IMG/VR virus record: IMGVR_UViG_3300042914_002420
Span: 1-47,244 of that record
Strand: one strand, 5' to 3'
Length of the DNA: 47,244 nt
Source: a virus
The translations under genes were made by a program, and so were the position numbers. This document shows, in pieces, positions 25,012 to 31,910 of the stretch; the first letter of the stretch is position 1, and the number at the start of each line of letters is the position of its first letter. Under the pieces are notes generated by a model. The model saw only the letters and a program-made list of their open reading frames with translations, was not told where the DNA came from and did no database searches.

Positions 25012-25392
25012 TTAAAGATAAATATCCACGTTCTGTTTGCCGTATTCTCGCATTAAACGGCCTGCCATTGCGTTAGCAACATCTTCTATGTTCTGTCGAG
25101 TTTCCTCGTCCATGTCGTCGTATGCAAGTGACTCTTCAAATTGTTTTTTGTGAATCAACTCGTGACAAAGAGTTCTCATAACATCGGCGGCGTTTCTGTC
25201 ACCAACATGAACCCATATTTCTCCGTTACTATTGGCACTGCCAAACGATCTTCTTGACTTTACTTCGTCAATGTCATCGCTATAATTTATTTGTGGACAC
25301 TCGACAATTTTTAACTTTGCACAGGTCCACTTTACGAATTTGCTTAGTTTGGCTGTTTTTTCTACAGATTCGAATACTTCTTTTCCACGCAT
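25012..25392 (-). CDS. Small zinc metallopeptidase-like protein (HExxH), late
   Basis: 126 residues. CHELIHKKQ gives His77-Glu78-x2-His81, and NIEDVANAMAGRLMREYG supplies Glu103 as the likely third zinc ligand. This HELIHxKQ ... EDxANAMAG pattern recurs in T4-like environmental phages as I recall them. No signal peptide. Substrate unknown. ATG 25392 lies four bases after a CATAAATA box, so the late mRNA should be leaderless or nearly so. It is distinct from the early HExxH protein at 20277 (different spacing to the third ligand). Confidence 0.78.
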   Translation of the reverse strand: MRGKEVFESVEKTAKLSKFVKWTCAKLKIVECPQINYSDDIDEVKSRRSFGSANSNGEIWVHVGDRNAADVMRTLCHELIHKKQFEESLAYDDMDEETRQNIEDVANAMAGRLMREYGKQNVDIYL

Positions 25393-25396
25393 TCTG

Positions 25397-25404
25397 TATT
25401 TATG
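25397..25404 (-). promoter_or_regulatory. Late promoter box CATAAATA (near-leaderless spacing)
   Basis: CATAAATA on the minus strand abuts the stop codon of Rz1 (25405). The T4-rule +1 (25391) is one base inside ATG 25392. Confidence 0.7.
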
Positions 25405-25671
25405 CTATTTACAGGATTGCAGCGCAGTCAACAATTGTTCTTCGTATCCAAGATGAAGATTTCTGTCAGCGAGTAATGCTTTTACTTTGTCAAAAATAGT
25501 GTCCTCTTCTTTTAATTTTGGAAAATTAAAATCTGGAACTTCTGGGATAGGAGTTTCACACTTTATCGGAATTGGAACTTTGACTTCTTTTGTCTCGTAT
25601 CGGATCACTTCTTTAGTTGTGACACATCCAGTCAACAATAACGTCACGAGCAGAATACTAATTACGCGCAT
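25405..25671 (-). CDS. Outer-membrane spanin lipoprotein (Rz1-like)
   Basis: 88 residues with a lipoprotein signal MRVISILLVTLLLTGC: a hydrophobic core then the lipobox LLTGC, with Cys16 as the lipidated residue. The mature part is Pro/Lys/Glu-rich (KEVKVPIPIKCETPIPEVP), usual for o-spanins. It would sit in the outer membrane and pair with the Rz protein encoded immediately upstream to fuse membranes at lysis. It overlaps that gene by 14 bp in another frame and has an AGGAG site. This arrangement supports a Gram-negative host. Confidence 0.85.
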   Translation of the reverse strand: MRVISILLVTLLLTGCVTTKEVIRYETKEVKVPIPIKCETPIPEVPDFNFPKLKEEDTIFDKVKALLADRNLHLGYEEQLLTALQSCK

Positions 25672-26059
25672 TTTTTAACTCCTGATTAATAATGCTGTTC
25701 GCATTGTCACATTCCGATACTCCCGGAGTTGGTCTTTGATTCATTATCGAGGCTGCATCTGCTTTGAATTTGTTAGCGTTTGCTCTTGCTCTTTCTAACT
25801 CATGCTTGTGTTTTTCTAACATTCTCTTTGATTCTTCTTCAAATTTAGAAATGGCCAAATTTTGTTTATCTACTTGTAAAGACATTTCTTTTAGAGAAAT
25901 CTGAGAAACCTCAAGAGTTTTTTTGGTTAGCAGTAATTCACCGTTTAATTCATCTATTTTTCCGTTTTGTCTTAAAATATAAGCGTGTTGAAAAAATATA
26001 AGAGTGAGTAATCCAATGACTAACACCCATTTCCAATTTTTTAATATCAAAGTAAGCAT
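25658..26059 (-). CDS. Inner-membrane spanin (Rz-like)
   Basis: 133 residues. A single N-terminal transmembrane segment (WVLVIGLLTLIFFQHAYI, ~11-28) is followed by a long coiled coil (~32-105), the standard i-spanin topology (N-in, periplasmic helix). The C-terminus ends in a polar tail. Together with the overlapping Rz1 lipoprotein gene it forms the spanin complex that acts after the endolysin. It begins 1 bp after the previous stop (TAA-TATG). Confidence 0.85.
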   Translation of the reverse strand: MLTLILKNWKWVLVIGLLTLIFFQHAYILRQNGKIDELNGELLLTKKTLEVSQISLKEMSLQVDKQNLAISKFEEESKRMLEKHKHELERARANANKFKADAASIMNQRPTPGVSECDNANSIINQELKNARN

Positions 26060-26060
26060 A

Positions 26061-26309
26061 TTACATCCATCTTAAATTGTAGTAAGTAGCATTCACTTTA
26101 TTAAGTATTGCAATTATGTATGCAGTTTTACTAAATGTTTCAACATTTGAAACAGTTTCAATGTTAGGACTCCCAACAGAGTTTTCTATGACCCATTTAC
26201 CCTTTTCAGTGGTAGTCCATTCTTTTACAATCTCTCTGATAATTTCATCAGATGAATCGTAATCTGCAATGCTGAATCTATGAACTATTATGTGAACAAC
26301 ATCACTCAT
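26061..26309 (-). CDS. Conserved small protein next to ThyX
   Basis: 82 residues (MSDVVHIIVHRFSIADYDSS). Pattern: first strand, a helix (SDEIIREIVKEWTTTEKGKWV), then paired strands ending NATYYNLRWM. I recall similar ~80-residue hypothetical proteins in T4-like cyanophages. The start codon directly abuts the thyX stop, so the genes are coupled. No enzymatic motif; function unknown. Confidence 0.75.
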   Translation of the reverse strand: MSDVVHIIVHRFSIADYDSSDEIIREIVKEWTTTEKGKWVIENSVGSPNIETVSNVETFSKTAYIIAILNKVNATYYNLRWM

Positions 26310-26969
26310 TTATAGAGTAGCCATTATAGGGAACACTTGAGATATTACTTCGGCGCACTTCAATGCTATCTCTTGATGTTCTAATTGAGTTCCATTTTCT
26401 CTGCGAAGTTGAATGTAATGAACCCAACTGCGAATGGTTCCATTAGCATACACTCTACTTACGGTATTTCCTTCTGGAAGAACTGCACGAGCTTGTTCCT
26501 TTGCAATTCCGTGATCGATTGCCCACTTATAGGCTTCAAGTGCAGCATCAATTACTCTTTGCTGTTCAATTTCCCATCTGGCTTGTAAAGTCGTATCATT
26601 AGTGACTATGCTATTTTGTCGATTTTTGACATCTTGCAATCTTGCATCACGCAAAACAAAGTTCAACTCAGTAGTTGGATCAGCATATCTTTGTGAGAAT
26701 TCTTGGAAACTAAAACTTCTGTGTCTCAAAAACTGTCTTGCTATATCTCTGGTAGTTTCTATTTCCAAACAGGCACTAACCATTTCTAGTGGAGACCAGT
26801 GTGCATGCTTGATCAAATACTTTATCAATTTTTCACTGGTTTCAGTGTTAAATTGATTACTTGGATTACTTACTCTTGCACAAAATGCAATCAATTCTTG
26901 TGCGTCTTTTAATCCCGCTTCTAAGATATCGGCGCTTGGTTGAGAATAGCTGATTAGTTTTACTTTCAT
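26310..26969 (-). CDS. thyX: Flavin-dependent thymidylate synthase ThyX
   Basis: 219 residues with the ThyX signature RHRSFSFQEFSQR (82-94), matching R-H-R-x2-S-x5-S-x-R, plus upstream H55-A-H57-W-SPLE and the C-terminal RSWVHYIQLR. ThyX makes dTMP from dUMP using methylene-tetrahydrofolate and FAD/NADPH, replacing the ThyA-type enzyme (td) of T4. It feeds the dNMP kinase encoded at 15343. Own promoter (TATAAT) overlapping the preceding terminator, GAGGT site before ATG 26969. Confidence 0.97.
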   Translation of the reverse strand: MKVKLISYSQPSADILEAGLKDAQELIAFCARVSNPSNQFNTETSEKLIKYLIKHAHWSPLEMVSACLEIETTRDIARQFLRHRSFSFQEFSQRYADPTTELNFVLRDARLQDVKNRQNSIVTNDTTLQARWEIEQQRVIDAALEAYKWAIDHGIAKEQARAVLPEGNTVSRVYANGTIRSWVHYIQLRRENGTQLEHQEIALKCAEVISQVFPIMATL

Positions 26970-26987
26970 ATTTTTACCTCTATGTGT

Positions 26988-27017
26988 ATTATACGCATAT
27001 CAAGAAGCAAAAATCAA
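26988..27017 (-). promoter_or_regulatory. Probable sigma70 promoter for thyX
   Basis: -10 TATAAT (26988-26993) and -35 TTGATT (27012-27017) on the minus strand, spacer 18 bp. It overlaps the 3' arm of the preceding terminator, so termination and re-initiation are compressed. Confidence 0.6.
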
Positions 27018-27054
27018 GATGCTGAGCATCCATTATAGATTTTTCAGCATCTTG
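27015..27054 (-). terminator. Terminator overlapping the end of the 27033 gene
   Basis: 11-bp perfect inverted repeat CAAGATGCTGA / TCAGCATCTTG (27044-27054 and 27015-27025) followed on the minus strand by ATTTTT. The 5' arm is inside the last codons of the gene. The loop is 18 nt. Confidence 0.7.
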
Positions 27055-27329
27055 TCAGTTTCTGGTTGGACGGTTTCGGCTATACCCTCGATGTCAAGAA
27101 CGAATTCAATTCCTATCATATCGGAATCGTATTCCTCTAATTTTCTGGTTACCGCTTCTTCTATCTCTTCACTATCAAACCCTTGCTCTATCATTGATCT
27201 GATATTGATAGTTCGTCTTTTGCGACCTTGTAGTTTAAGAACCAGTTTTCTTATGAATTCCACTGGAATTTTTGTTTTCTCAGTGGACTCAATAATACTT
27301 TCCCATCTTTGGAAGATTTCGGGAGACAC
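27033..27329 (-). CDS. Conserved small T4-like phage protein
   Basis: 98 residues (MSPEIFQRWESIIESTEKTK). Helix-rich N-terminus, basic centre (LKLQGRKRRTINIRSM), helix SEEIEEAVTRKLEEYDSD, strand IGIEFVLDIEGIAE and final QPETDKMLKNL. I recall homologues of the same length in cyanophages, all hypothetical. It follows the 246-aa gene by 4 bp, so the two are probably made together. Function unknown; RNA or DNA contact is possible given the basic centre. Confidence 0.75.
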   Translation of the reverse strand: MSPEIFQRWESIIESTEKTKIPVEFIRKLVLKLQGRKRRTINIRSMIEQGFDSEEIEEAVTRKLEEYDSDMIGIEFVLDIEGIAETVQPETDKMLKNL

Positions 27330-27333
27330 GATT

Positions 27334-28074
27334 TTATCCTGCTATCGCCGTCTTTCGTGGGCGCCCAGCCTTTTTCGCTACAGGCTGAATTACTTCTACT
27401 ACAGCCTCTACTTTTACTGGCTTTTTGACGCGAGTTTTCTTGACCTCGGTCTGTGGCACTGATTCTATTGGCGGAGAATCCAACTCGGCTGCTTCCTTCA
27501 ATAAACGCTCGGATTCGGCCATAAGACCTTTTGCCTCGGCATTCATTCTTTGAGCCTGCTGTCGTAAGTTGTTTGCTATATCAGAGTTTCCAAGTGTACC
27601 AGCCGCAGCATTTGCCGCTGGTTGTGCCTTTTGTTCTCGCATTCTACGAGCAACATCTTTTGGATCCTGTAGTCCTCTGCTTGAGTCAATGTCTGCAAGA
27701 CGCTTGACTGCTTCCTCGCCCTTGGTCATTTCATCCAACAACGAATTCAACTCATCCAGTTTTATGTTTTGATTTGGTGCAGGAGTCATTACGACTTCTG
27801 AAGTTCTTATTTTTTTAAGCATACTTTCGCGATGCAATACCTGTAAAATTATTTGTCCGTCTTTGGTATAATTTCTGTTCAATGCATCAGCAAGATTATC
27901 GCTGGATTGCCCACTATCACTTTCTATGCATTTGATAAGTGGGTCATGTATATTTTGATTCAATATTTCGGTGTATACGACAAGACACATGTGCTCTTCG
28001 CCTGGAATCTGTCTAAAGATTACAGCGGCTTTTCGTCCACCGTGTTTTCCGATATGTTTCAAGAATTTGGCCAT
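27334..28074 (-). CDS. Conserved T4-like phage protein with C-terminal AT-hook-like tail
   Basis: 246 residues. Folded N-terminal ~90 residues (MAKFLKHIGKHGGRKAAVIF, PGEEHMCLVVYTEIL, QIILQVLHRESMLKKI) are followed by a helical middle (LDELNSLLDEMTKGEEAVKR; coiled coil NLRQQAQRMNAEAKGLMAES). The Lys/Pro/Val-rich C-terminus ends KKAGRPRKTAIAG, an AT-hook-like GRPRK. I recall this domain order in cyanophage hypothetical proteins. It may bind DNA, but no activity can be assigned. Good GGAG site. A weak late box (TCTAAATA) lies upstream. Confidence 0.75.
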   Translation of the reverse strand: MAKFLKHIGKHGGRKAAVIFRQIPGEEHMCLVVYTEILNQNIHDPLIKCIESDSGQSSDNLADALNRNYTKDGQIILQVLHRESMLKKIRTSEVVMTPAPNQNIKLDELNSLLDEMTKGEEAVKRLADIDSSRGLQDPKDVARRMREQKAQPAANAAAGTLGNSDIANNLRQQAQRMNAEAKGLMAESERLLKEAAELDSPPIESVPQTEVKKTRVKKPVKVEAVVEVIQPVAKKAGRPRKTAIAG

Positions 28075-28095
28075 TACGCTCTCCTTTGTATAATG

Positions 28096-28103
28096 TATTT
28101 AGA
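28096..28103 (-). promoter_or_regulatory. Weak late promoter box TCTAAATA
   Basis: TCTAAATA on the minus strand, two mismatches to TATAAATA at its 5' end, 21 bp before ATG 28074, with GGAG between. A TTATAC -10-like hexamer lies just downstream, so the class is uncertain. Confidence 0.4.
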
Positions 28104-28126
28104 TACAAAGTACTCAGTAGAAAAAT

Positions 28127-28468
28127 TTATGTGATCACTTGTGATTTACTTTGTCGGTCACTGTAAATTTTATTACCAATATTACGAATAGTATCGGCTG
28201 CTACTTGTGGACTACTACTGAATATTTCCACAATTTCTTTATAAGTCATACTACTACTGAATGAATAAATTTCATAACATCGTTGACTATTGAATCTGGC
28301 TCGAAGAATCATAAACTGTAGAGGATTTCTCCAATTCACTTGTTCTCCTTTCAGTGCTTGAATAATAGCCTCTCGTTCTCCTTCTGATACGTTGATCAGT
28401 GATTCAAGTCCATACATATCCCACATAACAATGTAGGTGTCAACTATTTCGTTTTCTTGTGAGTTCAT
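28127..28468 (-). CDS. Unknown small protein
   Basis: 113 residues (MNSQENEIVDTYIVMWDMYG), predominantly helical with GEREAIIQALKGEQVNWRNP in the middle and SQVAADTIRNIGNKIYSD-like C-terminus. Overlaps the 28440 gene by 29 bp in another frame, suggesting coupling. No family recognised. Confidence 0.65.
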   Translation of the reverse strand: MNSQENEIVDTYIVMWDMYGLESLINVSEGEREAIIQALKGEQVNWRNPLQFMILRARFNSQRCYEIYSFSSSMTYKEIVEIFSSSPQVAADTIRNIGNKIYSDRQSKSQVIT

Positions 28469-28670
28469 ATATTACTTCTATCTGTTGTATTGCATTTTCT
28501 AAGGATTGATTATTTTCTGCCGCGGATAAAATCTCTCTCCATCGCATCCATCTTTGCAAATTTGATTGACTATTTGCATCAACGAATCCATTTCTATCTG
28601 ACCTCAGAAATATCGATTGAGTTCCCGTGTCATTGGTATAGATGATTAATTCTTCAATGTTTTTAATCAT
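28440..28670 (-). CDS. Unknown small protein
   Basis: 76 residues (MIKNIEELIIYTNDTGTQSIF). Short beta N-terminus, central helix (QSNLQRWMRWREILSAAENN) and C-terminal helix. It begins just after the terminator of the vWA gene with no clear ribosome-binding site, and overlaps the following gene by 29 bp. Function unknown. Confidence 0.6.
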   Translation of the reverse strand: MIKNIEELIIYTNDTGTQSIFLRSDRNGFVDANSQSNLQRWMRWREILSAAENNQSLENAIQQIEVIYELTRKRNS

Positions 28671-28675
28671 AATAG

Positions 28676-28701
28676 AAAAAGACCCGCCTTAGCGGGTCTT
28701 T
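28676..28701 (-). terminator. Rho-independent terminator of the vWA gene
   Basis: 10-bp stem AAAGACCCGC / GCGGGTCTTT with a 4-nt loop. The T-run follows on the minus strand. It is 15 bp after the stop at 28717. Confidence 0.9.
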
Positions 28702-28716
28702 GTTTGCTTACTTCAT

Positions 28717-30021
28717 TCAGTCATTCATGTATGCCCAAGTTCCGAATGGAGGCTTGATTGAATCGTTACCGTGAATGATCCAGGTAACATCGGTGTAATT
28801 TTCATCACCCCAAGTGCCGCATGGATATCCATCAGTAAAGACCACCAGACGCTTGGTGTCTTGACCACGCTCCTTCAAGTGATTGAAGATAGCATTGAAG
28901 TCAGTGCCACCACCGCCTTGAGGGTCATATGACTCAATCGTGTCCATGTTGTCACTATTGAAGTCCTGAGGGTTATATACCTCGGTATCAAAGCAGAACA
29001 CGTGAACCCGATAAGAATCAAATGCCTCCATGATTCCGCGAATTTCACCCAAGAACATAGATGCTTGCTTGGCAGAAATCGAACCGCTCATGTCAATTGC
29101 CACTGCGATATCAATTTCCTCGCCGGGAGTCATACCAGGCATGATGGCATCCATATGCCAGCCACGACGACTCGGACGAATGAACGAGTAATCAACACGA
29201 ATGGCGCTGGTTAGATTAGTTTGAATCAGTTCGCGCCAAGGCATCTTGGGTTCAGTGATTTCCTGAATCATGCGCTTAACGCCGAGAGGAACATCGCCAG
29301 CATTTTCCGCGGTTTTGGCAGCGGCAATCATGTTCTGACGAATTTCCTGGCGCAACTCCTCGCGCTCAGCATCACTCAGAGGTGCAGGACGCTTACCACG
29401 CTTGCCCTTTTTGTTGCCATCGCCGTCGGCGTCACTGTCACCGTCACCGTCACCGTCACCGTCTTGATCACCATCCATATGCTCGTCAAGCATTTGATCA
29501 ATAAGATCATCGAGACTCATCTTCTTGGCATTCTTGATCAGATCATCATAGATTTCCTCCGAAGACTTGCCGTCATACTTTTGTTCATAAAGACAAGGAA
29601 CGGACTTGATGAATTCGCCAACACGATGTCGCTTCAAGTCAGCATTGACCGCATAGTCATTTGCAATGTTGAAAATCTGAGGGTCACGAGATTCGCGACG
29701 GCCCATATGATCGTAGCAGACATGCAACACTTCGTGACCGAACAGAAATTCCACCTCGCCACGACTGAGTTTCATCACAAAGCGAGAATTGTAATAGAAA
29801 TTGCGACCATCAGTCGCGGCAGTAGAAAGCCAATCATCCGAGTTGATCAACTTCAGACGAGTGGCCAGATTTCCGAAGAATGAATTCTTGAGCAGCAAAG
29901 AAACTCGGGCACCGATAAGTCGGTCACGAGCCTGCATGTCAATATTCTTGTCAGTTGGACCGATAAGATTGTCCATCTTATCGTTACGAGTTTTCTTGTT
30001 AGCAGTCAGTGTTCCAGACAT
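28717..30021 (-). CDS. vWA-domain protein with N-terminal HExxH metallopeptidase-like domain
   Basis: 434 residues. The N-terminal domain carries FGHEVLHVCYDH (His96-Glu97-x2-His100), as in DUF2201-type VWA-like metallopeptidases. A linker at ~182-205 is an (Asp-Gly)n run encoded by a simple gtcacc repeat, followed by a basic KKGKRGKR. The C-terminal vWA domain has a complete MIDAS set: D310-M-S-G-S314, Thr373 (GGTD) and Asp397 (FTDG), ending IIHGNDSIKPPFG. Such proteins pair with MoxR AAA+ ATPases, and that partner is encoded directly upstream. The pair may remodel or proteolyse a target; the target is unknown. Strong early promoter, AGGAG site, terminator after. Codons are GC-richer than in late genes. 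Confidence 0.88.
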   Translation of the reverse strand: MSGTLTANKKTRNDKMDNLIGPTDKNIDMQARDRLIGARVSLLLKNSFFGNLATRLKLINSDDWLSTAATDGRNFYYNSRFVMKLSRGEVEFLFGHEVLHVCYDHMGRRESRDPQIFNIANDYAVNADLKRHRVGEFIKSVPCLYEQKYDGKSSEEIYDDLIKNAKKMSLDDLIDQMLDEHMDGDQDGDGDGDGDSDADGDGNKKGKRGKRPAPLSDAEREELRQEIRQNMIAAAKTAENAGDVPLGVKRMIQEITEPKMPWRELIQTNLTSAIRVDYSFIRPSRRGWHMDAIMPGMTPGEEIDIAVAIDMSGSISAKQASMFLGEIRGIMEAFDSYRVHVFCFDTEVYNPQDFNSDNMDTIESYDPQGGGGTDFNAIFNHLKERGQDTKRLVVFTDGYPCGTWGDENYTDVTWIIHGNDSIKPPFGTWAYMND

Positions 30022-30043
30022 ACATATCTCCTATTGATACTCA

Positions 30044-30072
30044 ATTATATATGAACTGAGATTTATTGTCAA
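30044..30072 (-). promoter_or_regulatory. Consensus sigma70 promoter TTGACA-N17-TATAAT for the vWA gene
   Basis: -35 TTGACA (30067-30072), -10 TATAAT (30044-30049), spacer 17 bp: both hexamers are perfect. The -35 is 6 bp beyond the terminator of the ATPase gene. Confidence 0.92.
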
Positions 30073-30078
30073 ATATAA

Positions 30079-30102
30079 AAAATGGCGCCGAAGCGCCATT
30101 TT
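30079..30102 (-). terminator. Terminator of the MoxR-type ATPase gene
   Basis: 10-bp stem AAAATGGCGC / GCGCCATTTT with a TTCG tetraloop in the minus-strand RNA, then T-run. It starts at the stop codon. Confidence 0.9.
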
Positions 30103-31202
30103 TAGCGAGAGGCATCCAGAATATACTTACCGTACTTCTTGTGGAATTCTTCGAAGCAAGGCAACTTGGACGGAACCAGCGGCAGACCGTATTGCTTGAT
30201 AGCGACACGAGCACCCATGATAACCAGTTCGGTTTCGAAGTTGGCCATCATGAAGGACAGGAAGTTGTTGGTGTATTCCGTCAACTTTTCAGTCTTGACG
30301 GTCTTGGCGTCCATAATGGCACGAAGCTCATAGCACAAAGACATGGTCAGAGAATACATCGCAGAAACTTCCTTGATCTTGAGGTCCTTGACCTTGCCAG
30401 TCAGAACTTCAATCGCATCGGGCAGTTGAGAGCTGAACTTGCGATGGGCCTGAAACTTGGCAGCCAAACCCTCACCAACCGCACCAGCAACCAGCGTGAA
30501 CAAGGTTTCAGAATCGATATCAGTATCCTTCAGCAATTCGCTGACGAACGTCCAAGAACGAGGAGTAGCGAAAGCACGGCTGGCCGACTTGCTATCGAAG
30601 TCATACAGGTCTTGCTTGGCAAAACTCAGATAACCGATAACATCGGAATGAACCATCTTTTCGGCCGCCCACGTTTGCCAGGAAGCAAAGTCGGGGCGCA
30701 TTTCCACGTGAATGAAGCGATTTGCCAGAGGCATCGGCATACGGAAAGTCACACCCTTGTCGGTTTCACGATTGCCAGCGGCAACGATAACCACATTGTC
30801 GGGAAGAACATACTTGCCAACACGACGGTTCAGAATCAGTTGATAACCAGCGGCCTGAACGGACGGCGCAGCAGAGTTCATTTCGTCCAGAAACAGAACG
30901 ACGATAGGATACTTGCTTGCAAGTTCCTCGTCGGGCAGATCGATAGGCGGAGCCCAATCCATCTTGCCCAGTTCCTTGTTGAAGAACGGGATGCCGCGAA
31001 TGTCGGTCGGCTCCATTTGAGCCATACGCAAGTCGATCATGAACCCACCGAGTTCCTCGGTAATTTCGCTGACGACTTCGGACTTGCCGATTCCAGGAGG
31101 ACCCCAGAGAAACACGGGCCGCTTAGCGGCAAAAGACTTAAGCAGAGCCTTGCGAGCCTGAACAGAGGTAACGGTGTAAGAATCAGAGACTTGTGCTGCC
31201 AT
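30102..31202 (-). CDS. MoxR-type AAA+ ATPase
   Basis: 366 residues. Walker A GPPGIGKS (34-41), Walker B VVLFLDE (101-107), sensor-1 AAGN (141-144) and the MPLANRF arginine-finger region (156-163) place it in the MoxR/ChlI AAA+ group. These hexameric ATPases act with vWA-domain partners as chaperone-like machines; the vWA partner is the next gene on the strand. The C-terminal ~130 residues are helical and not conserved to my knowledge. Expressed from its own TTGACA-N17-TAAAAT promoter with AAAGGAG. Terminator separates it from the vWA gene, so the two proteins are dosed separately. A long antisense frame here is a by-product of GC-rich third positions. Confidence 0.93.
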   Translation of the reverse strand: MAAQVSDSYTVTSVQARKALLKSFAAKRPVFLWGPPGIGKSEVVSEITEELGGFMIDLRMAQMEPTDIRGIPFFNKELGKMDWAPPIDLPDEELASKYPIVVLFLDEMNSAAPSVQAAGYQLILNRRVGKYVLPDNVVIVAAGNRETDKGVTFRMPMPLANRFIHVEMRPDFASWQTWAAEKMVHSDVIGYLSFAKQDLYDFDSKSASRAFATPRSWTFVSELLKDTDIDSETLFTLVAGAVGEGLAAKFQAHRKFSSQLPDAIEVLTGKVKDLKIKEVSAMYSLTMSLCYELRAIMDAKTVKTEKLTEYTNNFLSFMMANFETELVIMGARVAIKQYGLPLVPSKLPCFEEFHKKYGKYILDASR

Positions 31203-31231
31203 TTTTGGCTCCTTTGAAAGTTGATAAAGAG

Positions 31232-31260
31232 ATTTTAAAAGAAAAACGATTTATTGTCAA
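31232..31260 (-). promoter_or_regulatory. Sigma70 early promoter TTGACA-N17-TAAAAT for the AAA+ ATPase
   Basis: -35 TTGACA (31255-31260), -10 TAAAAT (31232-31237), spacer 17 bp. The -35 is 5 bp after the upstream TAA. Confidence 0.8.
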
Positions 31261-31265
31261 ACAAT

Positions 31266-31610
31266 TTAAATTGCACCAGTCCAAGTGACGCGAGAGAAAT
31301 CCCCAGTCAGAACATTTCCACGAGAGAAATTCTTGGCAGGTGCTGCCCACGATGCGGCCTTCAAAATGTCGCCCACTTTGAACTTGGCATCAGCCTTGAC
31401 AACAATGAACGAATGCACTCCGCCATTGCTGACAATCTTGAGATACTTGCTTCCGCGCTCGGTGCTGAGACCGTTGTTAAAACGCTCAACCATTTCCTTG
31501 CGAACTTGAGCCTTGATGGGATCGGACATATCAGTCTTGCCCCACGCGAGATAATCAGCACGAATGTGATTCAGATATTCAGCGATCTTTGCGTCAAATT
31601 CAGCGGTCAT
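31266..31610 (-). CDS. Unknown early protein, 114 aa
   Basis: Helical N-terminal half (FDAKIAEYLNHIRADYLAWG, PIKAQVRKEMVERFNNG). The compact beta C-terminal half (GVHSFIVVKADAKFKVGDIL, ASWAAPAKNFSRGNVL) ends VTWTGAI. The pattern KFKVGDILKAASWAAPA resembles small conserved proteins of metagenomic phages but I cannot name it. Promoter TTGACA-N17-TATACT and CGGAG site. Early expression and GC-rich codons group it with the neighbouring host-takeover-type genes; function unknown. Confidence 0.75.
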   Translation of the reverse strand: MTAEFDAKIAEYLNHIRADYLAWGKTDMSDPIKAQVRKEMVERFNNGLSTERGSKYLKIVSNGGVHSFIVVKADAKFKVGDILKAASWAAPAKNFSRGNVLTGDFSRVTWTGAI

Positions 31611-31620
31611 TTTTTGCTCC

Positions 31621-31670
31621 GTTGTCTAACTCAGTGAATACAGTATACTATCAAACCGATTTATTGTCAA
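31621..31670 (-). repeat. 50-bp promoter cassette, copy 1 (partner at 31911-31960)
   Basis: Nearly identical to 31911-31960 (offset 290 bp). Both copies span the promoter and first transcribed bases. The differences lie only around the -10/spacer junction. Suggests that a mobile or duplicated promoter-plus-leader unit was used for two consecutive genes. Confidence 0.85.
31642..31670 (-). promoter_or_regulatory. Sigma70 early promoter TTGACA-N17-TATACT, -35 fused to stop
   Basis: -35 31665-31670, -10 TATACT 31642-31647, spacer 17 bp. The TGA stop of the upstream gene (31667-31669) lies inside TTGACA. Drives the 114-aa gene. Confidence 0.88.
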
Positions 31671-31900
31671 GCGATCACGATCACACGAGGAAATTCAGTC
31701 TTGTCAAACATATGTTGGCCTTGCTGAGGAGCAGTGAAGAAATCGGTCTTGAACTTGCGATCCTCGACGCCTTCCCAAACACGCTTGATGAACTTTGCAC
31801 GAAAAGTGCCCATCTCATGTACACCTACAACCACACCAACCATGTAGCAGTTGTCAATACCGTTGAAATCCAGACTCTTAACAATATCACCGACTTTCAT
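31667..31900 (-). CDS. Unknown early protein, 77 aa, SH3-like barrel pattern
   Basis: MKVGDIVKSLDFNGIDNCYM-VGVVVGVHEMGTFRAKFIKRV reads as a small five-stranded barrel (KVGD-x-V start, G-x-V-V-G-V turn), as in KOW/SH3-like modules; the C-terminus ends EFPRVIVIA. Such modules often bind protein or RNA, but no activity is evident. Weak ribosome-binding site (CGGACA). It ends in the -35 element of the next promoter. Confidence 0.72.
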   Translation of the reverse strand: MKVGDIVKSLDFNGIDNCYMVGVVVGVHEMGTFRAKFIKRVWEGVEDRKFKTDFFTAPQQGQHMFDKTEFPRVIVIA

Positions 31901-31910
31901 TTGTTTGTCC

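Noticed and set aside
29221-29883. Plus-strand 220-codon frame with a VTVTVTVT stretch
   Set aside because: Antisense of the vWA gene; the VT run is the complement of the gtcacc repeat coding the Asp-Gly linker.
30066-31217. Plus-strand 383-codon open frame opposite the AAA+ ATPase gene
   Set aside because: It is the mirror of a gene with complete Walker A/B and sensor motifs and its own promoter. GC-rich third positions create long antisense frames.
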